NCBI GenBank assembly: GCA_016286785.1
Contig: JAEEUB010000009.1
Span: 1 to 37,903, forward strand
Direction: 5' to 3'
DNA from: Candidatus Saccharimonadota bacterium
Lineage (GTDB): Bacteria; Patescibacteriota; Saccharimonadia; Saccharimonadales; Saccharimonadaceae
DNA length: 37,903 nt
The position numbers and the translations under genes were made by a program. Below the pieces are notes generated by a model. It did no database searches, was not told the origin of the DNA, and saw only the letters and a list, made by a program, of their open reading frames with translations. Positions 6,749 through 14,023 of the stretch are shown piece after piece (position 1 is the stretch's first letter; every line of letters begins with the position of its first letter).

Positions 6749-8245
6749 TTAATGGGCCTTTGGCCTGGTGCTCCATAGTTTTTGGTTTTCACGGAAAGCC
6801 TGAATGTATCTTTTTGCGAGTGGCTCTAAGGCGTCATAATAACTACTGTCGGCCTTTTTTATATCGTCTTCTTTTATCGCTCCATCTTCTAGTGCGCTAC
6901 CCTGCTCAAGCATTCTCTCACCATCATAGATAGCCGTGTTTACTATTGTGTTAGTATCTTTTAGTTCGAAAGAGATTGTTATCCGATTACATTCTCCGGG
7001 GAGTCCAGTGGGGGAAGATTTTTCGTCGCCATGTTCCGTGCTTTGGGTTTGGTTTAAAACATCCTTTATTAAAATAGCAAACTTTTTAAAATCCGGAAAA
7101 ATCGATGCCGACGGTATTGCCTCCCCTTTATTTGTTGCTGCGTTGAGTCGACTGATAGCTTCTTTAAGTGCGGCCTCGATATACTCTATTCTCTTAATTA
7201 GTTCGATTTTTGACACTTCAAAACATTTATCTTCTAGTGGCGTCTTGCCCTTTGGGTTTATACAGTCCTGAGATCTTCCAATCGCAGTAAGAGGTCGATA
7301 AGCATCTCTATTTTTAGGTATACTTGAAAACTCTGCTATTTTTTGGCATATGTCGCCATAATTATTGTTTATGCTTATCGAATTAAGTATCTCTTCAGAT
7401 TTTTGCTCTATTATTTTTTCATAAACCGATTTTTCGATATTGATGATTGGTATATGAAAAAACTGGGCGTGCGTAAGTGCGAAATTAGTAATGTTTCCAT
7501 CCTCAGCGATAATGTAATCTGGTTTTCTTGGCGCACCATTATCGGTGTAGCGCCTTAATAGAATTTCATCGTAGCAATTTACCCCCAAAGATTCTTCTAG
7601 CTTCTTCATTGTATCTGGGTCCGTTAGGTTTGTCTCATTTTTGCCTAGCATATTGTCGGTTGCAGCATCGCAATCATAAGCATCAATGATAGAGTCACCC
7701 CAAACGTATTCAAAACCATAAAGTAGATTTCCTGGAACATAGCCCTCGGTGCTTTGCTCGGAATTCCTAAATGATGCAGAGATCGTGTCGCCTCTGGCGT
7801 TACTTTCTTTAGTGCCGAATCCGCTTGATTTTTCGGCCTCGTCGCGTCTTTCGGCCCAAATAGATGGGTCCGCTAAAACTTTCCTGTATGTTTCTGTTCC
7901 CCTCCGACCTAGCGAATTTTGGCTCTGATGATCCACGGTCGTTGAAAGTATGCAAAACGGAATGCCAATTAAATCGTAAACGGGTATGTTGGCCCCGTTA
8001 AAAGAAACGAAGCGTTTTTGCACCCCAGGGTTTCCCGCTGCGACTTCTTCTTCCAACTTTTCAACCGTTAAAAGACGTGCATTTAGATCTCGTTCTACTA
8101 TTTCCTGAATTCTTTGCCCCATGATTCGTTCATTCCTTCGCAAATCAAAATGGTCTCTTGCCCTAGCCATATCTTCTTCAAGGGCTAAATCTTTTGGGCT
8201 ATTATTCGCGTGTTCCTTGCTTTGATTATTTATTATTTCCGACAT
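6749..8245 (-). CDS. Unrecognised 498-aa protein
   Basis: 498 aa, no signal peptide or membrane segment; charged ends suggest a soluble protein. No family recognised. Distinct stretches: a helical N-terminus (1-70); FNGANIPVYDLIGIPFCILSTTVDHQ (about 82-107); ISASFRNSEQS..GYVPGNLLYGFEYVWGDSII (about 155-190); and a late segment with LLRRY...PRKPDYIIAEDG and FHIPIINIEKSVYE (about 231-277), where an Arg-rich turn, PDYI and IPIINI recur as in some toxin-like catalytic domains. A resemblance to an ADP-ribosyltransferase fold is possible but unproven. It precedes the DUF5680 and Fic genes on the same strand. No Shine-Dalgarno; a promoter -10 lies ~30 nt upstream. Confidence 0.7.
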   Translation of the reverse strand: MSEIINNQSKEHANNSPKDLALEEDMARARDHFDLRRNERIMGQRIQEIVERDLNARLLTVEKLEEEVAAGNPGVQKRFVSFNGANIPVYDLIGIPFCILSTTVDHQSQNSLGRRGTETYRKVLADPSIWAERRDEAEKSSGFGTKESNARGDTISASFRNSEQSTEGYVPGNLLYGFEYVWGDSIIDAYDCDAATDNMLGKNETNLTDPDTMKKLEESLGVNCYDEILLRRYTDNGAPRKPDYIIAEDGNITNFALTHAQFFHIPIINIEKSVYEKIIEQKSEEILNSISINNNYGDICQKIAEFSSIPKNRDAYRPLTAIGRSQDCINPKGKTPLEDKCFEVSKIELIKRIEYIEAALKEAISRLNAATNKGEAIPSASIFPDFKKFAILIKDVLNQTQSTEHGDEKSSPTGLPGECNRITISFELKDTNTIVNTAIYDGERMLEQGSALEDGAIKEDDIKKADSSYYDALEPLAKRYIQAFRENQKLWSTRPKAH

Positions 8246-8270
8246 AATGATTGAAATTTTTACTTATGTT

Positions 8271-8276
8271 ATTATA
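8271..8276 (-). promoter_or_regulatory. Extended -10 of the 498-aa protein gene
   Basis: Minus-strand TTTTGGTATAAT with TATAAT at 8271-8276, about 25 nt before the ATG at 8245. The same TTTGGTATAAT form occurs at 6729-6734. The short leader has no clear Shine-Dalgarno. Confidence 0.6.
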
Positions 8277-8357
8277 CCAAAATAATTCTACCTGTGGTTT
8301 GTGGAGTTTTAGCTATTTTTTTACTAAAATAAATGTAAAATAAGATGAAGGATTATT

Positions 8358-8963
8358 ATGGATCTAAATAGAATTGGTAAGTTTATTGCAAAATTGCGCC
8401 TTGAGAACGATTTGACACAGGAAGGTTTAGCCGAAAAGTTAGATATTTCTAATCGCTCTATTTCTAAATGGGAGCGCGGGATTTGCTTGCCAGATGCCAG
8501 CAATATGGCAAAACTTTGCAAGCTGTTTAATATTTCCTACAACGAACTTTTATCAGGTGAAAAACTAGAAAAGGATAATTATAAGAAAAAAGCCGAAAAG
8601 AATTTAAAAGAACTTACGAGTGTCGAAACCGCTCAAAATAAAAAGTTTTTTCTTTACGAGAATGTCATCGGCTATATTTCTACGATTACATTTTTATTCT
8701 TGATATTTATTGCTAGTTTTGTCGAGGAGCTCCCCCTTTGGACGAGAATAGCTTTAATTGCATTTGGTGTTGTCTTGATACTTGTGGGTTGTAGTTTTTG
8801 TATTAAGATTGAGACCGAAGCCGGTAAATACGAATGCGCGAAGTGTGGCTACCGGTATGTGCCAAAATACTCCAGTGTTTACTTTTCTCAGCATTTTGGC
8901 CGCACCCGCAAGATGACCTGCCCTAAATGCCACCAAAAATCCTGGCAAAAGAAAATCGCGTAA
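8358..8963 (+). CDS. XRE-family regulator with two membrane segments and a C-terminal zinc ribbon
   Basis: 201 aa. Residues 6-62 are a Cro/CI helix-turn-helix: IGKFIAKLRLENDLTQEGLAEKLDISNRSISKWERGICLPD. It is followed by a linker, two membrane segments (about 97-116 and 124-142), then a zinc-ribbon-like end with CAKCG and CPKCH. This HTH-TM architecture is known in Firmicutes-type membrane regulators. GAAGGA before the ATG is the ribosome site and TAAAAT at 8336-8341 the likely -10. It is divergent from the 498-aa gene (112 nt between starts), so it may act on that shared region; this is inference. Confidence 0.85.
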   Translation: MDLNRIGKFIAKLRLENDLTQEGLAEKLDISNRSISKWERGICLPDASNMAKLCKLFNISYNELLSGEKLEKDNYKKKAEKNLKELTSVETAQNKKFFLYENVIGYISTITFLFLIFIASFVEELPLWTRIALIAFGVVLILVGCSFCIKIETEAGKYECAKCGYRYVPKYSSVYFSQHFGRTRKMTCPKCHQKSWQKKIA

Positions 8964-8978
8964 GGCCCGGGAATTTGG

Positions 8979-9611
8979 TTATATTGTCAAGCTTTCGCCT
9001 GGCTTTAGCTCTTTATAATCTGTCCCCACTTTTTCGCAAGCCGCTTTCATCAAACTACCATTAATTGATTTGCCAAACTCAGACAAAAGCGCAGTATGCA
9101 CTGGAATTGCTATTCTGGGCTTAACGATCTCGACATAATTCATCGATTCTGCAGTTTTTAACCATGGCGCCGAAATTGGCACAAATAGAGTTTCTACTTT
9201 TACATTTGGCAAATCAAAAGAATCGCCAGGGTTTACGATTTTACCATCGTCAACCACTACACCAATATTCTCGCACGGTATTTTACCTTCGATAACTGCG
9301 GCGTGGTTTCCTCCAAAAAAGCTTAGTTTAAATCCACCAATTTCAAAACTGTCTCCTTCTTTTACAATAGTGGCGCCGCTAACAAGCGAAACGGCATCGC
9401 TGGTGGTAAAAGTTTTTGCCGAGGGGTTGTCGCTTTGGATTCTTTCTATTACTTCTGGCTGCAAATGATCACCATGTTTATGTGTAACAATAACCGCTAC
9501 CACGTTTTCTAGCTTTGGTATTTTTTCATTAAATTCCACCGGATCAAAAATTATTAGTTTTCCGTCTTTTTCGACTACTATTCCGGAGTGTTCTAGTTTT
9601 GTAATTTTCAT
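8979..9611 (-). CDS. UlaG-like metallo-beta-lactamase-fold hydrolase
   Basis: 210 aa. The zinc motif THKHGDH (His44, His46, Asp48, His49) begins a metallo-beta-lactamase fold; NHAAVIEG and IPVHTALLSEFG provide further metal-binding histidines. Similar to the UlaG/YtnP-like 'MBL fold metallohydrolase' group with short N-terminal MKITKLEHSGIVVEKDGKLIIFDP. Substrates vary widely in this group (lactones, phosphodiesters), so the reaction is not assigned. Convergent with the XRE gene, 15 nt apart, and predicted to be leaderless. Confidence 0.85.
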   Translation of the reverse strand: MKITKLEHSGIVVEKDGKLIIFDPVEFNEKIPKLENVVAVIVTHKHGDHLQPEVIERIQSDNPSAKTFTTSDAVSLVSGATIVKEGDSFEIGGFKLSFFGGNHAAVIEGKIPCENIGVVVDDGKIVNPGDSFDLPNVKVETLFVPISAPWLKTAESMNYVEIVKPRIAIPVHTALLSEFGKSINGSLMKAACEKVGTDYKELKPGESLTI

Positions 9612-9618
9612 ATTTATT

Positions 9619-9624
9619 ATTATA
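9619..9624 (-). promoter_or_regulatory. -10 box giving a probable leaderless mRNA (UlaG-like gene)
   Basis: Minus-strand GTTATAAT with TATAAT at 9619-9624, then 7 nt to the ATG at 9611. The spacer is all A and T, with no Shine-Dalgarno. Confidence 0.6.
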
Positions 9625-9689
9625 ACTTAATGTCTATTATATGACGATAAAAAAGATGGGGCTCGCTTTTTTCGAGATGCTTTCCTCTG

Positions 9690-10094
9690 TTATTTGCTTA
9701 ATCTGTTTAGTAGCTCTAACCAAGCTTCGCTATAGTAACCATCAAAATACTTACCAGCCTCATCAATATGTACCCACCACACTTCTTCAACCTCGTCCTC
9801 TTGTTTTCTTATCTCTTTATTTAGTGGCTCAGCAATAAATAGTAAAATTTCTTTATAGACAGTTCCACTATGTACTAAATGACCGGTTTTAATCGGCTTA
9901 TTGTCAATAATTTTAACGTCTAAATTAGTCTCTTCCTTAGTCTCCCGAATCGCTGCCCCAATGTCCGTTTCTCCTTCTTCCTGGTGTCCTTTAGGAAATG
10001 ACCAAAAAAGCTTACCGTCATCGTCCTTAGAACCAATTAGAAGTACTTTGTCATCTTTTAAAATGATACATCCGCAACTTTTCTCTTTGTTCAT
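9690..10094 (-). CDS. Nudix hydrolase
   Basis: 134 aa. A complete Nudix box runs from Gly36 to Leu58: GHQEEGE, seven residues, then RETKEETNL (the usual Gly before the final hydrophobic residue is Asn57). The glutamates bind the metals that activate water for hydrolysis of a nucleoside diphosphate linked to another group. The N-terminal KSCGCIILKDDKVLLIGS and the WSFPKGH before the box resemble Ap4A/diadenosine-type and MutT-like proteins (bis(5'-nucleosyl)-tetraphosphatase group); the substrate is uncertain. Predicted leaderless start at 10094. Confidence 0.88.
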   Translation of the reverse strand: MNKEKSCGCIILKDDKVLLIGSKDDDGKLFWSFPKGHQEEGETDIGAAIRETKEETNLDVKIIDNKPIKTGHLVHSGTVYKEILLFIAEPLNKEIRKQEDEVEEVWWVHIDEAGKYFDGYYSEAWLELLNRLSK

Positions 10095-10101
10095 GCCTTA
10101 T

Positions 10102-10107
10102 ATTATA
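10102..10107 (-). promoter_or_regulatory. -10 box giving a probable leaderless mRNA (Nudix gene)
   Basis: Minus-strand TTTTGGTATATAAT, with TATAAT at 10102-10107, is 7 nt from the ATG at 10094. The spacer contains AGG, too close to the ATG for a normal ribosome site. Confidence 0.55.
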
Positions 10108-10111
10108 TACC

Positions 10112-10192
10112 AAAATATGTTATAATTATACCAACAATAACAGATATCACAGGTTGATTATGGATTTAAAGATTGGAATCTTGTATTTCTAA
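10112..10192 (+). pseudogene. Truncated copy of the ychF promoter and first codons
   Basis: The ~72 nt at 10112-10183 align almost throughout with 10657-10726: a GTTATAAT -10 box, the identical segment TAACAGATATCACAG, and a start ATGGATTTAAAGATTGGAATC against ATGAATTTAAAGATCGGAATC in ychF (shortened to stay within a short motif: the first seven codons give MDLKIGI versus MNLKIGI). Beyond that the copy diverges and stops after 10 codons (MDLKIGILYF, TAA at 10190-10192). The 127-aa gene at 10235 lies between the two copies. Confidence 0.8.
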
Positions 10193-10223
10193 ACCAACCC
10201 ACTTCTTCTATCCTATTTAAATT

Positions 10224-10246
10224 AAAAAACGCCACTAATTAGCGGC
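10224..10246 (-). terminator. Terminator overlapping the stop of the 127-aa gene
   Basis: On the minus strand, a 6-bp stem (GCCGCT / AGTGGC, one G-U pair) with an AATT loop at 10231-10246 is followed by GTTTTTT. The stem contains the TAG stop codon of the gene at 10235-10618. Confidence 0.65.
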
Positions 10247-10618
10247 TAATAAATAATTAGAAATTTTTTCTAAAGGTTCTAAACCATAAATATATCCAGT
10301 CTCGCGCATCCACTTTATTGAACCATCGTCATCATATTCTACAAAAGTCCACGCTTCTCCATCATAAGCATCAACAACTTTATTTATCGTCTTCGCAAGA
10401 GCAATGTTATCCATTAAAACATCGTAATCCTCTTGCTTTATAGTATAATTACTAGCATCTTTCTTGTTTGGATTTTGCCTAGGGTTTTCATCATCAAGAT
10501 ATTCGTCCGTTTTGATAACAGATAAATCATCAAATATTTCCCACTTCGTATTATTCCACGAACCAGGACCTATCTCGCTCCAATTATGTCGACTTATTTC
10601 TAGTTTCTTTTTACTCAT
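10235..10618 (-). CDS. Small unrecognised acidic protein (127 aa)
   Basis: 127 aa, soluble and acidic, with no family recognised. It contains a Trp-rich N-terminus (HNWSEIGPGSWNNTKWEIFDD) and a middle segment DAYDGEAWTFVEYDDDGSIKWMRETGYIYG. The ATG at 10618 has GGGAGAG in good position, unlike its leaderless neighbours. It is inserted between the ychF gene and a decayed copy of the ychF start, which suggests it arrived through, or was trapped by, a local duplication. Confidence 0.65.
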   Translation of the reverse strand: MSKKKLEISRHNWSEIGPGSWNNTKWEIFDDLSVIKTDEYLDDENPRQNPNKKDASNYTIKQEDYDVLMDNIALAKTINKVVDAYDGEAWTFVEYDDDGSIKWMRETGYIYGLEPLEKISNYLLAAN

Positions 10619-10663
10619 TTCATACTCTCCCTACTTACTATTAACATTATATCATTAAAATGT

Positions 10664-10669
10664 TATAAT
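10664..10669 (+). promoter_or_regulatory. Extended -10 promoter of ychF
   Basis: Plus-strand TGTTATAAT with TATAAT at 10664-10669, about 33 nt before the ATG at 10703. The short leader (AACAGATATCACAG...) has no obvious Shine-Dalgarno but is conserved in the truncated upstream copy, which hints that it matters for start selection. Confidence 0.6.
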
Positions 10670-10702
10670 AATACTCATATTAACAGATATCACAGATTGG
10701 TT

Positions 10703-11692
10703 ATGAATTTAAAGATCGGAATCGTGGGCCTACCAAATGTTGGTAAGTCTACGCTATTTAACGCCCTCACAAACGCTGGCGCGCTGGCCGCCAACTATCC
10801 TTTTGCTACTATTGAGCCGAACGTCGGGATTGTACCCGTTCCGGACGAAAGGCTAGATGTTCTTGCTAAAATGTACGAAACTGATAAAGTTGTTCCCGCT
10901 ACCGTTGAGTTTGTGGATATTGCCGGCCTCGTAGCTGGGGCGAGCAAGGGCGAAGGGCTTGGCAATAAATTCCTTGCACATATTCGAGAGTGTCAGGCTA
11001 TTTGCCACGTTGTGCGTGCTTTTATTAATGATGATATTGTTCGCGCCGATAATAAGCCCGGGGAGGATATTCTAAAACAAGCTAAAGACGATATTGATAT
11101 TATTAATCTTGAGCTTCAGCTTGCTGATGATGAAACGCGTGCCAAGGTAGAATCTAAGCGAAAAAAAGATCCTGCCGATGAAAATATTCCGTACCTTACC
11201 GACAAGCCAGTAATCTACATGTTTAATGTAGATGAGGATGGTTTAACTGATAATAACCTACAAGCAAAGCTAAAAGAATTGGTAGCTCCGGCTAAGTCTA
11301 TCTTTGTTAACGCTAAGCTAGAAGAAGAAATGTCCGGCATGAACCGCATTGAACGCAAAGAGCTTCTTGAATCCTATGGGGTTAAAGACGATGCGCTCGG
11401 TGAGCTGATAAAAGCCGCTTACGAAACTTTAGGACTACAATCTTTTCTTACTGCTGGGAAAAAGGAGTGTCGCGCTTGGACGATTAAAAAAGGCGCTACC
11501 GCCCCCGAGGCTGCTGGAACAATTCATACCGATTTTGAACGCGGATTTATTGCGGCCAGTATTTGTAAATATAATGACCTCGCTCGCCTCGGCTCCGAAA
11601 AGGCCGTCCGCGAGGCCGGCCTTCTCCGCACCGAGGGCAAAACTTACATTATGCAAGACGGTGACGTAGTGGAATTTAAATTTAACGTTTAA
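10703..11692 (+). CDS. ychF: Ribosome-binding ATPase/GTPase YchF (OLA1/Obg family)
   Basis: 329 aa. Start chosen at the ATG 10703 (MNLKIGIVGLPNVGKST) rather than the in-frame TTG two codons earlier. The P-loop GLPNVGKST is at 8-16, followed by NYPFATIEPNVG, VDIAGLVAGASKGEGLGNKFL and HVVRAF. The central MFNVDED replaces the canonical NKxD, as in YchF/OLA1, which prefers ATP. The C-terminal TGS domain ends AWTIKKGATAPEAAGTIHTDFERGFI..., YNDLARLGSEKAVREAGLLRTEGKTYIMQDGDVVEFKFNV. Near-universal protein linked to ribosome and translation stress responses. Convergent with the next gene, sharing 4 nt at their stops. Confidence 0.97.
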   Translation: MNLKIGIVGLPNVGKSTLFNALTNAGALAANYPFATIEPNVGIVPVPDERLDVLAKMYETDKVVPATVEFVDIAGLVAGASKGEGLGNKFLAHIRECQAICHVVRAFINDDIVRADNKPGEDILKQAKDDIDIINLELQLADDETRAKVESKRKKDPADENIPYLTDKPVIYMFNVDEDGLTDNNLQAKLKELVAPAKSIFVNAKLEEEMSGMNRIERKELLESYGVKDDALGELIKAAYETLGLQSFLTAGKKECRAWTIKKGATAPEAAGTIHTDFERGFIAASICKYNDLARLGSEKAVREAGLLRTEGKTYIMQDGDVVEFKFNV

Positions 11693-12414
11693 TTGCTGTT
11701 TAAGCTCGAAATCGAATCTGTATCCACTGCATTATATGTAATGTTGTTCCCTTTTAGTTCTATATACTGTCCATTAAACCAGACCACACCGTCTTTATCT
11801 TTATTATTAATTCTTTCCGCTTCTTTTGAGGTAATATAATTGTTTTCGAACAGTGTGTCAGCAAGATCTTCTGTATTAAATCCAATCCAATAGCCATTCG
11901 GGTCATTTTTATTTTCATAACGATAAACATCTTTTCCTTGCCAGAAAAACATTGCCGTCTGGCCTTCTTCACCTAAATCAATAATAAAAGTCTCAGGCTC
12001 ATCTCTACCACTTGCAAAGGGGTCGTTCCGGAGATTTGGCCCATCCTTCGCAACAACCGATACGACACCTTCGACTTTATTAATTTCTCCTACAATTTTT
12101 TCGCTATTCATGATTTCGTCCGTCGAAAATACGCCACTTGCTACCAGTGCGCCTATAAGGGCTACTGACGCAATCGCCGACACTGCCAAGATCTTAGCCT
12201 TTTCCATCATGATAGCTTTCGCTTCTTTCGATCTTCCCAATCCTTCTTTATACCATTCGGTTTGCGGGATTCCACGTTGTTCGAAATCATCGTCTATAGA
12301 TTCCTGATTGCTTTCTTCGGCTACATGTTGCCCGGAATGACCACCTTCCATATTTTCCCAACCGGTACGCCCCGCCCTAGTCTGTCTACTGAAACTGTTT
12401 TCATGATTACGCAT
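11689..12414 (-). CDS. Single-pass membrane protein of unknown function
   Basis: 241 aa. A hydrophilic, Gly- and Gln-rich N-terminus (1-73) precedes one membrane segment (about 74-95, KILAVSAIASVALIGALVASG). The C-terminal domain (about 100-241), probably outside, is acidic with a late YIELKGNNITYNAVDTD strand pair. No family recognised. It overlaps the upstream 64-aa gene by 8 nt and the stop of ychF by 4 nt, so it is cotranslated with the 64-aa gene. Confidence 0.65.
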   Translation of the reverse strand: MRNHENSFSRQTRAGRTGWENMEGGHSGQHVAEESNQESIDDDFEQRGIPQTEWYKEGLGRSKEAKAIMMEKAKILAVSAIASVALIGALVASGVFSTDEIMNSEKIVGEINKVEGVVSVVAKDGPNLRNDPFASGRDEPETFIIDLGEEGQTAMFFWQGKDVYRYENKNDPNGYWIGFNTEDLADTLFENNYITSKEAERINNKDKDGVVWFNGQYIELKGNNITYNAVDTDSISSLNSN

Positions 12415-12601
12415 TTTTTTCCTCCAATACTGCTTCTCGCGCTAGCTTATCTGCATCGATATTATATTTATCTAGCAGTGCATTTAGCCCTTCTTCGCTC
12501 GGGTCTTTAAGCCAAGTCTGGAAATCGGTTTCCGCTTCCTCTGGTAAAGCTCCCAACAATTTTTCGATTATTCGTTCTGTTAATTCTTTATATGGTTCCA
12601 T
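12407..12601 (-). CDS. Small helical acidic protein (64 aa)
   Basis: 64 aa, helix-rich and acidic (MEPYKELTERIIEKLLGALPEEAETDFQTWL...). Strong Shine-Dalgarno GGAAAGGAGG just before the ATG and an extended -10 (TGGTACAAT, 12618-12623). It overlaps the start of the membrane protein at 12414 by 8 nt. It resembles the many short unannotated helical proteins of CPR genomes; no function is assigned. Confidence 0.6.
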   Translation of the reverse strand: MEPYKELTERIIEKLLGALPEEAETDFQTWLKDPSEEGLNALLDKYNIDADKLAREAVLEEKNA

Positions 12602-12617
12602 GTGCCTCCTTTCCTTT

Positions 12618-12623
12618 ATTGTA
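12618..12623 (-). promoter_or_regulatory. Extended -10 of the 64-aa/membrane-protein operon
   Basis: Minus-strand GTGGTACAAT with TACAAT at 12618-12623 and TGG immediately upstream. About 17 nt lie between it and the ATG at 12601, holding the Shine-Dalgarno GGAAAGGAGG. Confidence 0.55.
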
Positions 12624-12633
12624 CCACGTTAAA

Positions 12634-13995
12634 CTAATTCGAACCAATTACAAGCTTTCCATTTACTGAGCGAATCTCTTTATTACGATTCACGGCGCTT
12701 TCTGCCAGAACTTGGCCTTTTGTGCCAACCCTTGGAGCATTTTCTACATCTATAGCCATTATTTCGGGCCAAAAGTTTTTGTCTGCCCCAACTGCGCGCT
12801 CAATTTCTGCCGATAACTCTGCATTATCGCCCTGCTCTTTTTGTGCAAAATTCTCTTTTACGACTTTTTCGTCATCATAAAGCAGAATACCTCGCGGGCG
12901 ATGTCCGGTTCTTCTAATTACCTCTAACCAATGAGCTAAATCATGGTGACTAGTAACAAAATACATTTCTTCTACTGGGATTGCAACTCGGTCGGCCTTT
13001 TCTAACTCGGATTCATATTCATCGTCATATGTTTTTTCTTGTTGCCTGGCACAGCTTAGAATTCTAAAAAACAATGCTGTCTTATTTGCCCCGTTGTTTT
13101 CTGCAACTTTTTTTATCAAATCGTTTAACGACAGTCCCTCCGCTTCTGTTCCTTTAAACATGCCCGCATCTATCATATATTGCATCCACACCGCTGCTGG
13201 TGGCAGGTAGTTTTCGTCGAATTTTTGCTGATGAAGCTCAGGATTAATATATATCCTGCCGCCTTCCATCACCTCGTAGTGTTTACGTAGCTGCTCTGCC
13301 GGTAGGCCGCCACGATCAGCGAAATCAATTAGCAAAGAATCGAAATTAGCCCACTCTTCACCACTGTGATCCTTGCTCGCCAAATATAAGAAAAACAATC
13401 CACTATCCACCGAGGCCCTTTCGCTTATAGATAGATCCCTATAACCCCAGACTTCGTGTTGCTTTTTTACTTCGTATAGCCTTTCAGTATCAACACCGCC
13501 CGATATCTGTAGAAGTTCATACGGCGCCGGCCTAGATGGTATAACTAGTTTGTCTCCGACTAAGACTCTTTCGGGTGCGGCTACAAAACCCGCAATATGA
13601 CCTCTCGTTCCTGGCATAGCATCTATTCCGTTTGCGCTCCAAGATACGCCCTCTAGGCCAGAGTTCCTAGGAATCCATACTTTTTTAAGCTCTAGCTCAA
13701 TTTCTTCCTTACTTTTTCCCGCAGTTTCTAATTCTGTTCTTTTTTCATCTAACTTTTTTTCGTAAATAGTCCAAGCATTCATGAGTGCGCCAGACGAAAA
13801 GATCTCCTCAATTTGTTCAATTCTTGCCCCGTGATATAAAAATACACCACTTGGAAAATCGGCTGCCAGCGCCGACTCTTTACAGTTAATCATATCTACT
13901 GCCGTATCACGAAGTAGCTCTATGGGATCGCGTAAACTATCCCATTCTGTTTGCGTTACTCGACTTTCGGAATTGGGTATGCTCTCTATATTCAT
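12634..13995 (-). CDS. Large protein with a possible ADP-ribosyltransferase-like N-terminus
   Basis: 453 aa, no signal peptide. Residues 52-75 (FLYHGARIEQIEEIFSSGALMNA) resemble the first motif of ADP-ribosyltransferases (YHG...I..I...G), followed by GVSWSANGIDAMPGTRGHIAGF (117-137) and VIPSRPAPYELLQISGG (151-167) with Glu160 as a candidate catalytic residue. This order fits a PARP/KptA-like core, but spacing is loose and no database match is available to me, so the assignment is tentative. The C-terminal part contains a DELxH-free segment SHHDLAHWLEVIRRTGHRPRG. It is predicted to be leaderless. Confidence 0.55.
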   Translation of the reverse strand: MNIESIPNSESRVTQTEWDSLRDPIELLRDTAVDMINCKESALAADFPSGVFLYHGARIEQIEEIFSSGALMNAWTIYEKKLDEKRTELETAGKSKEEIELELKKVWIPRNSGLEGVSWSANGIDAMPGTRGHIAGFVAAPERVLVGDKLVIPSRPAPYELLQISGGVDTERLYEVKKQHEVWGYRDLSISERASVDSGLFFLYLASKDHSGEEWANFDSLLIDFADRGGLPAEQLRKHYEVMEGGRIYINPELHQQKFDENYLPPAAVWMQYMIDAGMFKGTEAEGLSLNDLIKKVAENNGANKTALFFRILSCARQQEKTYDDEYESELEKADRVAIPVEEMYFVTSHHDLAHWLEVIRRTGHRPRGILLYDDEKVVKENFAQKEQGDNAELSAEIERAVGADKNFWPEIMAIDVENAPRVGTKGQVLAESAVNRNKEIRSVNGKLVIGSN

Positions 13996-14002
13996 ATAGT
14001 AT

Positions 14003-14008
14003 ATTATA
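14003..14008 (-). promoter_or_regulatory. -10 box giving a probable leaderless mRNA (ART-like gene)
   Basis: Minus-strand TATAAT at 14003-14008 is 7 nt from the ATG at 13995. The flank is all A and T, with no Shine-Dalgarno. Confidence 0.55.
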
Positions 14009-14023
14009 TATTAAGCTTAAAAA

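Noticed and set aside
9641-9838. A 65-codon plus-strand reading frame near the Nudix gene
   Set aside because: It lies across the end of the Nudix coding region, has no ribosome site, and the Nudix gene on the other strand is certain.
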